Assembly (NCBI RefSeq): GCF_028283685.1
Contig: NZ_JAPWKF010000009.1
Coordinates: 124,001 to 188,000, forward strand
From: Edaphobacter sp.
GTDB lineage: Bacteria > Acidobacteriota > Terriglobia > Terriglobales > Acidobacteriaceae
Reading direction: 5' to 3'
Length of the DNA: 64,000 nucleotides
The first letter of the stretch is position 1. Each line of letters begins with the position of its first letter. Made by a program: the position numbers and the translations under genes. The notes under the pieces were generated by a model that worked only from the letters and a program-made list of their open reading frames with translations, was not told the origin of the DNA and did not search any database. Positions 1 to 8,575 of this stretch are shown here, piece by piece.

Positions 1-2
1 CG

Positions 3-518
3 ATGCGGGATTCTGCGGGCGCTCCGAATGAGACGCCGGAGGAGATGAAGGACAAGATGTTTCTGCGCAAGGCGGCGGAGGGGGGACTGGCGCAGGTGGA
101 GATGGGGCAGCTGGCTTCGAGCAACGGGGGATCGCAGGAGGTGAAGGATCTTGGCCAGAAGCTGGCGGAGGATCACGCCAAGCTGAACACGTCGATGGCT
201 TCGGTGGCGGATTCGATTGGGGTGAGGCTGCCGAAGAAGATGAACAAGGCCGACCAGGCGACGTACGACCGGCTGAAGGGACTCTCCGGGCCGGCCTTCG
301 ACAAGGAGTATCTGACCTGCATGGTGCGGGACCATCACGAAGACCTGCGGGAGTTTCGGATCGAGTCACAGTCGACGACGGATACGGAGCTGAAAGAGAC
401 GGTGGACCAGGGCGCGAAGATTCTGCACGATCATCTGCGCGAGGTGAGCAGGCTGGCGGAGCAGAACGGGGTTCCTCTGCCGAAGCACGAGAGCAAGCAG
501 CAACCTCCTCCGCAGTAG
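3..518 (+). CDS. DUF4142 family protein, 5' end cut by the window
   Basis: The 171 readable residues form a helical, ferritin-like DUF4142 domain (roughly residues 15-155), seen from the FLRKAAEGG-like start, the LAEDHAKLN stretch and the second half with DHHEDLREF and ILHDHLREV. Members are usually exported and about 180-220 residues long with a signal peptide; none is present here and the first ATG lies at base 3, so the true N-terminus almost certainly lies before the window and this ATG is internal. The C-terminus is a short Lys/Gln/Pro tail. Role unknown; the family is often linked to envelope stress. The next gene follows 46 bp later on the same strand. Confidence 0.8.
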   Translation: MRDSAGAPNETPEEMKDKMFLRKAAEGGLAQVEMGQLASSNGGSQEVKDLGQKLAEDHAKLNTSMASVADSIGVRLPKKMNKADQATYDRLKGLSGPAFDKEYLTCMVRDHHEDLREFRIESQSTTDTELKETVDQGAKILHDHLREVSRLAEQNGVPLPKHESKQQPPPQ

Positions 519-564
519 GCAGGCTCGGCGGCAGCTGGAGTAGCGGGCGTAGAATGGCTGGAAG

Positions 565-1356
565 ATGAATCGTCTAACGCGTTGGCTGAGCATCGTTGTG
601 CTTCTGCTCGCTCCGGCTGCCTGGTGTGGCGCCGAAACTGTTAAGTCCCTTCCTGCGCCTACGGGCTATATCAACGACTTTGCCGGGGTGCTCTCGGGGA
701 CGACCAAGGACAACCTGGAGTCGCTGTGCACGCAGGTGGATCGCCAGGCGCATGCGCAGATCGCGGTGGTGACGATCAACACGCTGGATGATGGGCAGTC
801 GATCGAAGAGTTTGCCACGGAGCTTGAGGATAAGTGGGGCGTCGGGAATAAGGACGACCGCGGCGTGCTGATGGTCTTCGTGATGAAGCCGCGGAAGGGG
901 CGCATCGAGGTGGGGTATGGCCTCGAAGGAATTCTGAATGACGCCAAGGTGGGCGACATCGGGCGGTCGATGGTGCCGGCGGCCAACCAGGGTGACTACA
1001 ACGCGGCGATCCCGACGGGCGTGCGTCAGATTGCGACGGTGATCGCGGACGATGCCGGGGTGGCCATCGGCATGAACGGCGGCCACGTCTACCGGCGGCA
1101 GAGGGTGGCGGAGCAGCAGCCGGTTCAGCTGTCGTTGACGCAGGTGCTGATCGGCGGGGGAGTGATTCTTCTTCTGCTGGTCTTCCTGGCCCGGACGGGT
1201 AACCTGGGGATCCTGTTCTTCCTGCTGGGGAACCTGATGGGCGGCGGTGGAGGCAGGGGCGGCTACTACGGCGGCAGCGGTCGTGGCGGCGGAGATGATG
1301 GCGGCTTCGGAGGATTTGGCGGCGGCCGTTCCGGTGGCGGCGGCGCGGATTTTTAG
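565..1356 (+). CDS. TPM domain membrane protein (YgcG type)
   Basis: A 263-residue protein with a signal peptide (residues 1-23, ending near AAWCGAE), a TPM domain (about 30-165, including YINDFAGVLS, VTINTLDDGQSIEEFA and IEVGYGLEGILND), a transmembrane segment (about 190-220) and a Gly-rich tail ending GGGGADF. This is the usual order for YgcG-like proteins. TPM domains have been reported with phosphatase activity or as membrane-protein assembly factors, so the role here is open. LemA follows 146 bp downstream; TPM and LemA genes are very commonly neighbours, which supports both calls. Confidence 0.88.
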   Translation: MNRLTRWLSIVVLLLAPAAWCGAETVKSLPAPTGYINDFAGVLSGTTKDNLESLCTQVDRQAHAQIAVVTINTLDDGQSIEEFATELEDKWGVGNKDDRGVLMVFVMKPRKGRIEVGYGLEGILNDAKVGDIGRSMVPAANQGDYNAAIPTGVRQIATVIADDAGVAIGMNGGHVYRRQRVAEQQPVQLSLTQVLIGGGVILLLLVFLARTGNLGILFFLLGNLMGGGGGRGGYYGGSGRGGGDDGGFGGFGGGRSGGGGADF

Positions 1357-1502
1357 CGAATGCAGGGTATTGGTTCAGGGCCAGGTAAAGCAGGTCGGAT
1401 GGAGAAGGGGAAGGAATCGTGACGCTGGAGTGGTACAGTACAGCGGATAAGACCATCCCGTGCATAACGAGTAACTCTAGAAGAAGGGGCGTTTGAAAGA
1501 CG

Positions 1503-2087
1503 ATGAAACCTTTATGGATTGTGCTGGGCGCTGTCGGCCTGATTATTATTCTGCTGCTCTTTGTAGGCGGCAGTTATGTGAGCACGAAGAACACGCTGGT
1601 GGAGAAGAATGAGGCGATCAACCAGTCCTTCTCGCAGGTCAACGTGGTGCAGCAGCGCCGGTTGGATCTGATACCGAATCTTGTGGCTTCGGTGAAGGGA
1701 TATGTGGCGGAAGAATCAACGGTGTTGACCAATATCGCCAATGCGCGCGCCGGAGTTCTGGCGGCGGGCGGCGATCATGGCGCGAACATCGAGGCCAACC
1801 GCAAGCTGGATGTTGCGCTGGGTCCGTTCTTCCGGCTGCAGGAGCAGTATCCCAACCTGAAGAGCAACGAGCAGTTCATGCGTTTGAACGATGAGCTGGC
1901 GGGGACGGAGAATCGTATCGCGGTCGAGCGCCAGCGGTATAACAAGGTGCTCGAGGACTACAATGTTTACGTTCGGCAGTTCCCCAACAGCATCTGGGCC
2001 GGTATGGCTGGATTTCACTATCGGGATGAGTACTTCAAGGGGAACCCCGAGAACAATGTCGCGCCCAAGGTCGACTTCTCGAAATAA
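1503..2087 (+). CDS. lemA: LemA family protein
   Basis: A 194-residue protein with one N-terminal membrane helix (residues 4-24), then the typical LemA helical bundle: YVSTKNTLVEKNEAINQSFSQV, the conserved RRLDLIPNLVASVKGY (about 52-67), LQEQYPNLKSNEQFM and ENRIAVERQRYN, ending with the NVYVRQFPNSIWAG region. Length fits the family. LemA proteins are membrane-anchored with an extracytoplasmic domain; their biochemical role is not settled. The upstream TPM gene and the strong terminator downstream suggest a TPM-lemA unit that ends here. Confidence 0.92.
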   Translation: MKPLWIVLGAVGLIIILLLFVGGSYVSTKNTLVEKNEAINQSFSQVNVVQQRRLDLIPNLVASVKGYVAEESTVLTNIANARAGVLAAGGDHGANIEANRKLDVALGPFFRLQEQYPNLKSNEQFMRLNDELAGTENRIAVERQRYNKVLEDYNVYVRQFPNSIWAGMAGFHYRDEYFKGNPENNVAPKVDFSK

Positions 2088-2119
2088 GGCAGAAGCCGAA
2101 TGCACCTTGGCACGAAGAA

Positions 2120-2152
2120 GGCCGTCGCGATCAGCGACGGCCCTTCTTTTTT
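2120..2152 (+). terminator. Rho-independent terminator after lemA
   Basis: Perfect 9-bp stem GGCCGTCGC (2120-2128) with GCGACGGCC (2134-2142), 5-nt loop, followed by CTTC and a run of six T (2147-2152). It sits 32 bp after the lemA stop and before the convergent STAS gene. Confidence 0.9.
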
Positions 2153-2188
2153 CTGGTGCCGGTTGTAGGACCGGCCTGAGCTGCGGTG

Positions 2189-2536
2189 TTACTTGGAGAA
2201 GGAGGAGATGGCCGAGGCTTCGTCGTCCTTCACGTCGAAGACGGTGTAGAGCTTGGTGATCTGGAGGAGGTCCTGAACCTTCTTGGTGAGGTTCAGCAGC
2301 TTGAGTTCGCCACCGGCGTTCTTGACGGTGGTGAAGGCACTGACGAGCTCGCCGATGCCTGAGCTGTCGATGTAGGAGATCTCTGCCAGGTTGAGCAGGA
2401 TCTTGCTCTGACCCTTGGCCAGCAGATCTCGTACGGCGTCGCGGATGGTGACGCTGCCTTCGCCGAGTGTGATTCGGCCGCTGAGGTCGAGGATGGTGAC
2501 GCCGTCCACTTGGCGAGTAGAAACTTTCATGCTCAT
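2189..2536 (-). CDS. STAS-domain anti-sigma factor antagonist (SpoIIAA/RsbV type)
   Basis: A 115-residue single STAS domain. It has the N-terminal strands VDGVTILDLSGRITLGEGS, the phosphorylation loop YIDSSGIGEL (Ser in DSSG, about residues 57-60) and the C-terminal helix KKVQDLLQITKL. In this family the antagonist, when unphosphorylated, binds the anti-sigma kinase and frees a sigma factor or other partner. It lies 15 bp downstream of the kinase-type gene on the same strand. The start ATG at 2536 has AAGGAG upstream at rather long spacing; an ATG two codons further in is the alternative. Confidence 0.92.
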   Translation of the reverse strand: MSMKVSTRQVDGVTILDLSGRITLGEGSVTIRDAVRDLLAKGQSKILLNLAEISYIDSSGIGELVSAFTTVKNAGGELKLLNLTKKVQDLLQITKLYTVFDVKDDEASAISSFSK

Positions 2537-2551
2537 GATTGCCTATTCTCC

Positions 2552-3079
2552 TTAGGTCCCCGACTGCGCGGGTGTGCGGTGCTTGATAAGTGTCAGCTCG
2601 GTGCCTGGATGAAGCTGCCGAAAGTTTACCTCATCCATAAATGCGCGGATGAGGAAGATCCCCCGTCCCGATCCTCGCAGGATATTTTCTGGCGCGAGCG
2701 GGTCGGGAAGTGTGTCTGGGTTGAGCCCTGGCCCCTGGTCGGCGATACGGATGACCAGCGAGTCGGCTGTCATCTCGAACGCTGCATTGATGTGTTTGTT
2801 CACATCGTAGGCGTTGCCGTGCAGAACAGCGTTGACGGCTGCTTCGCGCACCGCCATGGCGATATGTGGAATGGTGTCCTCATCGAAGCCGGCGCGCTGG
2901 GCATATTGCTCAGCGGTCTGCTCAATTTTGTTGACACTGTCCAGGGTCGAGTCGAGCGTGAAGCTGACGCGGCTTGTCGTTGAGTCGGCCAAGGGGGTCC
3001 TTGCAATCGTTGAGTGCCCGTCGTCCACGTCAGACAACAGCAATGAAGGCAGTGTGCTTGTGCTCGGTCGGAATGTCAA
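2552..3079 (-). CDS. Anti-sigma serine kinase, HATPase (RsbW/SpoIIAB type)
   Basis: A 175-residue GHKL ATPase domain: N box EAAVNAVLHGN (about 87-97), G1 motif DQGPGLNP and G2 region GSGRGIFLIRAFMDEV. It would phosphorylate the partner STAS protein encoded just downstream and bind a sigma factor or effector; no sigma gene adjoins. The first 40 residues are Ser/Thr-rich and outside the domain. There is no ATG before the domain; the TTG at 3079 is preceded by a very strong Shine-Dalgarno sequence and is the likely start. Confidence 0.9.
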   Translation of the reverse strand: MTFRPSTSTLPSLLLSDVDDGHSTIARTPLADSTTSRVSFTLDSTLDSVNKIEQTAEQYAQRAGFDEDTIPHIAMAVREAAVNAVLHGNAYDVNKHINAAFEMTADSLVIRIADQGPGLNPDTLPDPLAPENILRGSGRGIFLIRAFMDEVNFRQLHPGTELTLIKHRTPAQSGT

Positions 3080-3090
3080 GGTTCCCCTCC
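3077..3090 (-). promoter_or_regulatory. Strong ribosome binding site fixing a TTG start
   Basis: Read on the minus strand the sequence is GGAGGGGAACC followed by TTG. The GGAGG core (3086-3090) lies 6 nt from the start codon, which decides the TTG start of the anti-sigma kinase gene. Confidence 0.7.
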
Positions 3091-3205
3091 GTTACGACGG
3101 CCAAACCCTCTTGGATGCGGGCGATCTGCGAAGGGGTGGCAGCCGGGCTGTATCCGATTTTCGGCTTTCTGGTGATTTAGGATCTCATGACGAGGGAAAT
3201 TCCTG

Positions 3206-5248
3206 ATGAAGCTTACCCTGGCGTGCGTCAGCGCCTTTGTCTTTTTTGCCGCGGGAGCCTTTGCACAGCAGGCGGCACAGCCGCTGGCGGCGATGCCGTA
3301 TTCGCCTTCGCTGGACCAGAGCTCTCTGGACCGGACGGTCGATCCCTGCAGCGATTTTTACAAGTTTGCGTGCGGCGGATGGATGAAGAACAATCCGATT
3401 CCGGCCGATCAGCCGCGCTGGGACGTGTATTCGAAGCTGGCGAACGACAACCTGCAGTTTTTGTGGGGCATTCTGGCGGAGGACGCGAAGGCGGCCCATC
3501 GCAACGCCACGCAGCAGAAGGTGGGCGACTACTTTGCGGCCTGCATGGATACGGCGGCGATCGACCGGCGAGGCTCCGAGCCGATTCTGCCGACGCTGAA
3601 AGCCATCGACGGCCTGAAGGACAGAATGTCGCTGATAGCCTACCTGGCGACGTTGCAGCGATCGACGCGCGGCAGCTTCTTCTTCGATTCGGGATCGACG
3701 CAGGACCCGGGCGATTCGAATGCGGTGATCGCCGAGATTGCGGCGGGCGGTCTTGGGCTGCCGGATCGTGACTACTACCTGAAGACCGACGCCAAGAGCG
3801 AGGAGACGCGCAAGGCGTACCTGGCATACGTGGAGAAGATGCTTGCGCTGACGGGTGAGCCGGCGGCGAAGGCGCAGAGTGAGGCCGCCGCCATCATGCG
3901 GATCGAGACGGAGCTGGCGAAGGCATCGCTGACGCGGGTGGAGCGGCGCGATCCGTACAAGCAGTACCACAAGATGACGGTGGCCCAGCTGACGGCGGAC
4001 AGCGCGGTGATCAACTGGCCGGAGTACCTCCGGGTACAGGGTGTACCCAACGTGACGACGCTGAACGTGGCGCAGCCGGCGTTTCAGAAGGCGGTCGATC
4101 ACGCCCTGACGACGGAGCCGCTGGAGGATCTGAAGGCTTACCTGCGCTTCCATGCGATCTCGGCGGCGGCGACCTCGCTGGCGAAGCCGTATGACGATGC
4201 GTTCTTCGAGTTCTACAGCCATAACCTGCGCGGGACGCAGCAGAAGCCGCCGCGGTGGAAGACGTGCGTGCGGCAGGTGGATCGCTCGCTGGGCGAGGCC
4301 CTGGGGCAGGAGTTTGTGGCGCGGACGTTCTCGCCGGAGACCAAGCAGAAGACGGTGAAGATGACGGACGAGATCGAAGACGAGATGCGGTCGGAGATCG
4401 AGCATCTGGACTGGATGAGCCCGGCGACGAAGCAGGAGGCGGTGCGCAAGCTGCATACGGTGAGGAACAAGATCGGCTATCCGGACAAGTGGCGGGACTA
4501 CTCGAAGCTGGAGGTCAAGGCGGGAGATTACTTTGGCAACTCGGTGCGCGCGGCGGACTTTGAGGCGGCGCGGGACTGGGCCAAGGTGGGCAAGCCGGTG
4601 GATCGGGATGAGTGGGACATGACGCCGCCGACGGTGAATGCGTACTACAACCCGCAGATGAACGATGTGAACTTTCCGGCGGGCGTGCTGCAGCCGCCGC
4701 TCTACGACCCGAAGATGGACGCTGCGCCGAACTACGGCGATACGGGATCGACGATCGGACATGAGCTGACGCATGGCTTCGACGACGAGGGGCGCCAGTT
4801 CGACGCGCAGGGCAACCTGAAGGACTGGTGGACCAAGGAAGATGCCGCGGGCTTTGAGGAGCGGATCAACTGCCTGCGCGACCAGTTTGCGAGCTACGTG
4901 GTGGTGGATGACATTCACATCAACTCGAAGCTGACGAGCGGCGAGGATGTCGCCGACCTGGGCGGCACGCTGCTGGCTTACCTGGCGTGGAAGAAGACGA
5001 CGGAGAACCAGAGGCTGATGCCGGTGGATGGATTGACGCCGGACCAGAGGTTCTTCATCGGCTTTGCGCAGTGGTCGTGCGAGAACACGCGGGAGGCGAG
5101 CAGCAGGCTGCAGGCGGCGACGGATCCGCATTCGCCGGCGTTCGCGCGCATCAATGGCATTGTGACGAACCTGCCGCAGTTTGCGGCGGCGTTCAGCTGC
5201 AAGGCAGGGCAGCCGATGGTGAAGGCGAAGGTCTGCAAAGTCTGGTAA
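3206..5248 (+). CDS. M13 family zinc endopeptidase (neprilysin/PepO)
   Basis: A 680-residue secreted metallopeptidase: signal peptide (1-20, cleaved after GAFAQ), then LDRTVDPCSDFYKFACGGW, the standard N-terminal M13 signature, a long helical domain, and the catalytic M13 domain. Zinc motif HELTH lies in GSTIGHELTHGFDDEGRQFD (about 514-533); the third ligand motif is EDVADLGG (about 576-583); NAYYNP provides substrate binding. Length matches the family. It acts outside the cytoplasm on peptides; the substrate is unknown. ATG 3206 has AGGGA upstream. The MgtE-N gene follows after 15 bp. Confidence 0.96.
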   Translation: MKLTLACVSAFVFFAAGAFAQQAAQPLAAMPYSPSLDQSSLDRTVDPCSDFYKFACGGWMKNNPIPADQPRWDVYSKLANDNLQFLWGILAEDAKAAHRNATQQKVGDYFAACMDTAAIDRRGSEPILPTLKAIDGLKDRMSLIAYLATLQRSTRGSFFFDSGSTQDPGDSNAVIAEIAAGGLGLPDRDYYLKTDAKSEETRKAYLAYVEKMLALTGEPAAKAQSEAAAIMRIETELAKASLTRVERRDPYKQYHKMTVAQLTADSAVINWPEYLRVQGVPNVTTLNVAQPAFQKAVDHALTTEPLEDLKAYLRFHAISAAATSLAKPYDDAFFEFYSHNLRGTQQKPPRWKTCVRQVDRSLGEALGQEFVARTFSPETKQKTVKMTDEIEDEMRSEIEHLDWMSPATKQEAVRKLHTVRNKIGYPDKWRDYSKLEVKAGDYFGNSVRAADFEAARDWAKVGKPVDRDEWDMTPPTVNAYYNPQMNDVNFPAGVLQPPLYDPKMDAAPNYGDTGSTIGHELTHGFDDEGRQFDAQGNLKDWWTKEDAAGFEERINCLRDQFASYVVVDDIHINSKLTSGEDVADLGGTLLAYLAWKKTTENQRLMPVDGLTPDQRFFIGFAQWSCENTREASSRLQAATDPHSPAFARINGIVTNLPQFAAAFSCKAGQPMVKAKVCKVW

Positions 5249-5263
5249 GGTCGGGCGAGTGGG

Positions 5264-6529
5264 ATGACAAAGCATGGTCACAAGACGACTGTCTCCGCGC
5301 TGGTTGGGGCGCCGGTACGCGATGCCTCGGGTACGCTGATCGGGCGCGTGCGCGAGTTTGCGGTGCAGACGGGACATGATTCGGCGTTGGTCTCGGGGCT
5401 GATTCTCAAGCTGGCCGGTGAAGCGCGTAAGGGAACGGAGAGCATGGTTCCGGTGGATGCGCTCGAGCTGGCGGAGAGCGGCCTGAGGATGGTTGCCGGA
5501 GCCTCGATGGTGGCTGCGCCGGATGACCAGTCGCATGTGCTGCTGGAGCGCGATCTGCTGGATCAGCAGATCATCGACGTCCACGGGCGCAAGGTGGTTC
5601 GGGTGAACGATGTGAACCTGACCTGGGAGCCAGACCCTGATGCGGAGAGCCGCCTCAGCCTGCGTATCGCCGAGGTGGAGGTGGGCATGCGCGGGGCCGT
5701 GCGGAGGCTGCTGAAGGGGCTTCCGGCGTCGACGGTGGACAGCATCGCGTCGCGGACGAAGGCGAGCGTGATTCCATGGGAGTTTGTCGACCTGATCGAC
5801 CGTTCGCGGCGGGTGCGGTTGAAGGTGGGGCAGGACAGGCTGTCGCAGATGCATCCTTCGGATATCGCCGACATTCTGGAAGAGCTGGCACCGGCAGAGC
5901 GGCAGGCTTTGTTCGAGAGCCTGGACGAGGAGACGGCGGCGGAGACGCTGGAGGAGGTCGAGCCGAAGCTGCAGAAGTCGCTGGTGCAGGCGCTGGATTC
6001 CGAGCATGTCGCGGGCATCGTGGATGAGATGGACCCGGGAGCCGCGGCGGATCTTCTGGCGGAGCTGCCGGATGAAAAGTCCGAGGCGATTCTGGAGGAG
6101 ATGGACCCGGAGGGGCGGCAGGAGGTCGAGGAGCTGCTGGAGTTTTCGCAGGACTCTGCGGCGGGCCGCATGACGACGGAGTACATTGCGTTGCCGGTGA
6201 CGTCGACGGTGGCGGATGTTCATGCCGCGCTGCTGGAGTTCGAGGGGGATATCGAGCTGATTACGGATATCTACCTGACGAGCGAAGAGGATGTTGTGAG
6301 CGGACTGGTTCCGATTGTGCGGATCCTGCTGGCCGATGCGGGGACGCCGCTGGCGGAGCTGCCGCATGGCCACCTGGTGACGTGCAAGGCGGATGCGGCG
6401 GGACGCAAGGTGGCGGAGCTGTTCGACAAGTACAACCTGCGCTCTCTGCCGGTGCTGGACAAGGATGGAATGATGGCGGGCGTGGTGCATGCGGAGCAGG
6501 TGATCGCCCTGCTTCGGGCCAATCTTTAG
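5264..6529 (+). CDS. Soluble MgtE N-terminal/CBS protein with PRC-barrel-like N-terminus
   Basis: A 421-residue cytosolic protein with no membrane helices. Residues 1-150 look like one or two PRC-barrel-like beta domains (LVGAPVRDASGTLIGRV; QIIDVHGRKVVRVNDV). Residues 195-300 are the MgtE_N superhelix (MHPSDIADILEELAP, DEMDPGAAADLLAELPDEKSEAIL), followed by a CBS pair (about 300-418) ending VLDKDGMMAGVVHAEQVIALL. In MgtE channels these two domains sense Mg2+ and gate the pore; here the pore is missing. The next gene encodes an NRAMP-related transporter, so this is probably its Mg2+-sensing regulator or accessory subunit (inference from context). Confidence 0.85.
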   Translation: MTKHGHKTTVSALVGAPVRDASGTLIGRVREFAVQTGHDSALVSGLILKLAGEARKGTESMVPVDALELAESGLRMVAGASMVAAPDDQSHVLLERDLLDQQIIDVHGRKVVRVNDVNLTWEPDPDAESRLSLRIAEVEVGMRGAVRRLLKGLPASTVDSIASRTKASVIPWEFVDLIDRSRRVRLKVGQDRLSQMHPSDIADILEELAPAERQALFESLDEETAAETLEEVEPKLQKSLVQALDSEHVAGIVDEMDPGAAADLLAELPDEKSEAILEEMDPEGRQEVEELLEFSQDSAAGRMTTEYIALPVTSTVADVHAALLEFEGDIELITDIYLTSEEDVVSGLVPIVRILLADAGTPLAELPHGHLVTCKADAAGRKVAELFDKYNLRSLPVLDKDGMMAGVVHAEQVIALLRANL

Positions 6530-6789
6530 CAGGACGCGCTTCGGGTGCAGGCGGCTTCAAGGGACAATTGAGAGGAATGACGGCTGTGTATGCTGCGGCC
6601 CTCGCAGCTCGCTCGATTGCCCTTGGCTCCGGTTGAGCAAAGAGATACGCGGTTGCGAAACGGATCGTTGATTCGCGGTATTCTGGAGTCACGGCAGGGT
6701 TGACGACTCCGGTCCCTCGCACAAGCCAGGGCTGGGCTTTTGATGAGCCAGTCATAATACTCACCTCTATTTCTACGGCGAGGGAATGC

Positions 6790-8043
6790 ATGACAGTGTG
6801 GCGAAGATGGCGGACGCGGTTGCTGCTGTTCTTCGCCGTGCTTGGCCCCGGGTTTATCACGGCGAACGTGGATAACGACTCGGGCGGCATCCTGACGTAT
6901 TCGCAGGCGGGCGCGCAGTACGGCTACAAGCTGCTGTGGACGATGATTCCGATCACGCTGGCGCTGATCGTGGTGCAGGAGATGTGCGCACGCATGGGGG
7001 CGGTGACCGGCAAGGGACTCTCGGACCTGATCCGCGAAGAGTTCGGGCTGCGCATGACGGTCGTGGTGATGGTCCTGCTGGTGATCGTGAACTTCGGCAA
7101 TGTGATGGCCGAGTTTTCCGGTATCGCCGGGTCGATGCAGCTGTTTCACCTGAGTAAGTACATCAGCGTGCCGGTGTGCGCGTTTATCGTGTGGCTGCTG
7201 ATCGTGAAAGGGGACTACAAGAGTGTCGAAAAGGTCTTCCTGTTTGCCAGCGTGGTGTACATCGCCTATATCTTTACCGGCGTTCTGAGCGGGCCGGACT
7301 GGCATGCGGCGCTGGTGGAGACGATCAAGGTGCCGGGGCGCGGGGTGTGGAGCGACCGCAACTACGTCTACATGACGATTGGCGTGATCGGCACGACGAT
7401 TACGCCGTGGATGCAGTTCTACCTGCAGTCGTCGATTGTGGAGAAGGGGATTACGCCGAAGGAGTACAAGCACTCGCGGCTGGATGTGATCGTCGGCTCG
7501 GTGTTCACGGATATCGTTGCGTGGTTCATCATCGTGGCGTGCGCGGCGACGCTGTACACGCATGGCGTGCGCAACATTACCGAGGCCTCGGATGCGGCGG
7601 AGGCGATGAAGCCGCTGGCTGGGCAGTATGCGTTCATCCTGTTTGCCGGTGGCCTGTTCAACGCGTCGCTGTTTGCGGCGTGCATTCTGCCGCTTTCGAC
7701 GGCTTACACGGTGTGCGAGGGGCTGGGGCTGGAGAGCGGGCTGGACAAGAGCTTCGGCGAGGCCAAGTTCTTCTACTGGTTCTACACGCTGCTGATCGCT
7801 GTGGGGGCGGCGGTGGTGCTGATTCCGAACTTCCCGCTGATCAAGGTCATCATCGGGTCGCAGGTGCTGAACGGCGTCCTGCTGCCGGTGGTACTGATCT
7901 TCATGCTGCGGCTGATCAATCGCCACGAGCTGATGGGGGAGTATACGAACTCACGCTGGTTCAACGTGGTGGCATGGCTGACGGCGGTTATTGTGATCGT
8001 GCTGTCGCTGGTGCTGATGTGGAACAGCCTGCACGGCAACTAA
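6790..8043 (+). CDS. NRAMP-related divalent metal transporter, probably Mg2+-type
   Basis: A 417-residue protein with about 11 membrane helices and the NRAMP fold opening GPGFITANVDNDSGG. Classical MntH proteins have DPGN in helix 1 and MPH in helix 6. Here helix 1 reads D28-N-D30-SGG and helix 6 reads TTITPWM (about 202-208), so the metal-binding Met is replaced by Thr. Loss of that Met is the hallmark of NRAMP-related Mg2+ transporters. Start ATG 6790 is preceded by GAGGGA; an in-frame TTG at 6700 would add 30 unlikely residues. The MgtE-N sensor gene ends 260 bp upstream on the same strand. Confidence 0.88.
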   Translation: MTVWRRWRTRLLLFFAVLGPGFITANVDNDSGGILTYSQAGAQYGYKLLWTMIPITLALIVVQEMCARMGAVTGKGLSDLIREEFGLRMTVVVMVLLVIVNFGNVMAEFSGIAGSMQLFHLSKYISVPVCAFIVWLLIVKGDYKSVEKVFLFASVVYIAYIFTGVLSGPDWHAALVETIKVPGRGVWSDRNYVYMTIGVIGTTITPWMQFYLQSSIVEKGITPKEYKHSRLDVIVGSVFTDIVAWFIIVACAATLYTHGVRNITEASDAAEAMKPLAGQYAFILFAGGLFNASLFAACILPLSTAYTVCEGLGLESGLDKSFGEAKFFYWFYTLLIAVGAAVVLIPNFPLIKVIIGSQVLNGVLLPVVLIFMLRLINRHELMGEYTNSRWFNVVAWLTAVIVIVLSLVLMWNSLHGN

Positions 8044-8061
8044 GACAGAGGATGTAAGAGA

Positions 8062-8523
8062 CTAGAGGATCTTGCCTTCCGACAGGTCCTGGATCAGGCC
8101 ATGATCGGCGGCGAGAAAGTCGTATGTCGGCAGCGCGGAGAGCGGCGCCCAGCGAACATCGTTGAAGATGCGGTTCTCGATCTCGCCGGAGAAGGCGACG
8201 ACGGTGAAAAACTCGAGGTCGATGACGCCGCCGTTGCGATAGCGGTGGCGAACGCGAGCGACACTCTTACCGAGGGTGGCGGAGATGCCGAGTTCTTCGT
8301 TGAGTTCGCGCATGAGGGCGGCCTCGGAGGTCTCACCCTCTTCGATCTTTCCTCCGGGAAACTCCCACTTGAGGCTCATGGGCTGGTCGGGGCGGCGCTG
8401 GCAGATGAGGACCTCGGTCGTGTCCGCGGCCTGACGCAGGATCAGCGCGGCTACCACGAACCGTACCGGGCGCGGCAGAACGGCGCCAGGAGGAAGCTTC
8501 AGTTTGCGAATCGACTCAGTCAC
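8062..8523 (-). CDS. Nudix hydrolase (MutT-like)
   Basis: A 153-residue Nudix domain. The Nudix box is complete: GGKIEEGETSEAALMREL followed by NEELGI (G-x5-E-x7-RE-x2-EE-x-G). Flanking strands (VVAALILRQ, VLICQRRPDQPMSLKWEFPGG) resemble MutT, which hydrolyses oxidised dGTP to the monophosphate; other nucleoside diphosphate substrates are possible. The start is GTG 8523. The gene converges on the NRAMP gene with an 18-bp gap and is 52 bp downstream of the HAD phosphatase gene. Confidence 0.9.
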   Translation of the reverse strand: MTESIRKLKLPPGAVLPRPVRFVVAALILRQAADTTEVLICQRRPDQPMSLKWEFPGGKIEEGETSEAALMRELNEELGISATLGKSVARVRHRYRNGGVIDLEFFTVVAFSGEIENRIFNDVRWAPLSALPTYDFLAADHGLIQDLSEGKIL

Positions 8524-8575
8524 TCGAGTTCCAGTCTACTTGCCAGCGTACCGCTAGAGACAGCGTCTGCGACGA

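Noticed and set aside
3185-6490. A 1101-codon open frame on the minus strand
   Set aside because: It lies opposite the M13 peptidase and MgtE-N genes, is Arg/His/Leu-rich in the way of antisense frames in GC-rich DNA, and shows no domain.
6530-6789. Mn2+ or Mg2+ riboswitch before the NRAMP-related gene
   Set aside because: No recognisable yybP-ykoY or M-box core; only an ordinary 260-bp spacer was seen.
6700-6789. Extended N-terminus of the NRAMP-related protein from TTG 6700
   Set aside because: The added residues are not membrane-like and the ATG at 6790 has a good ribosome binding site and matches family length.
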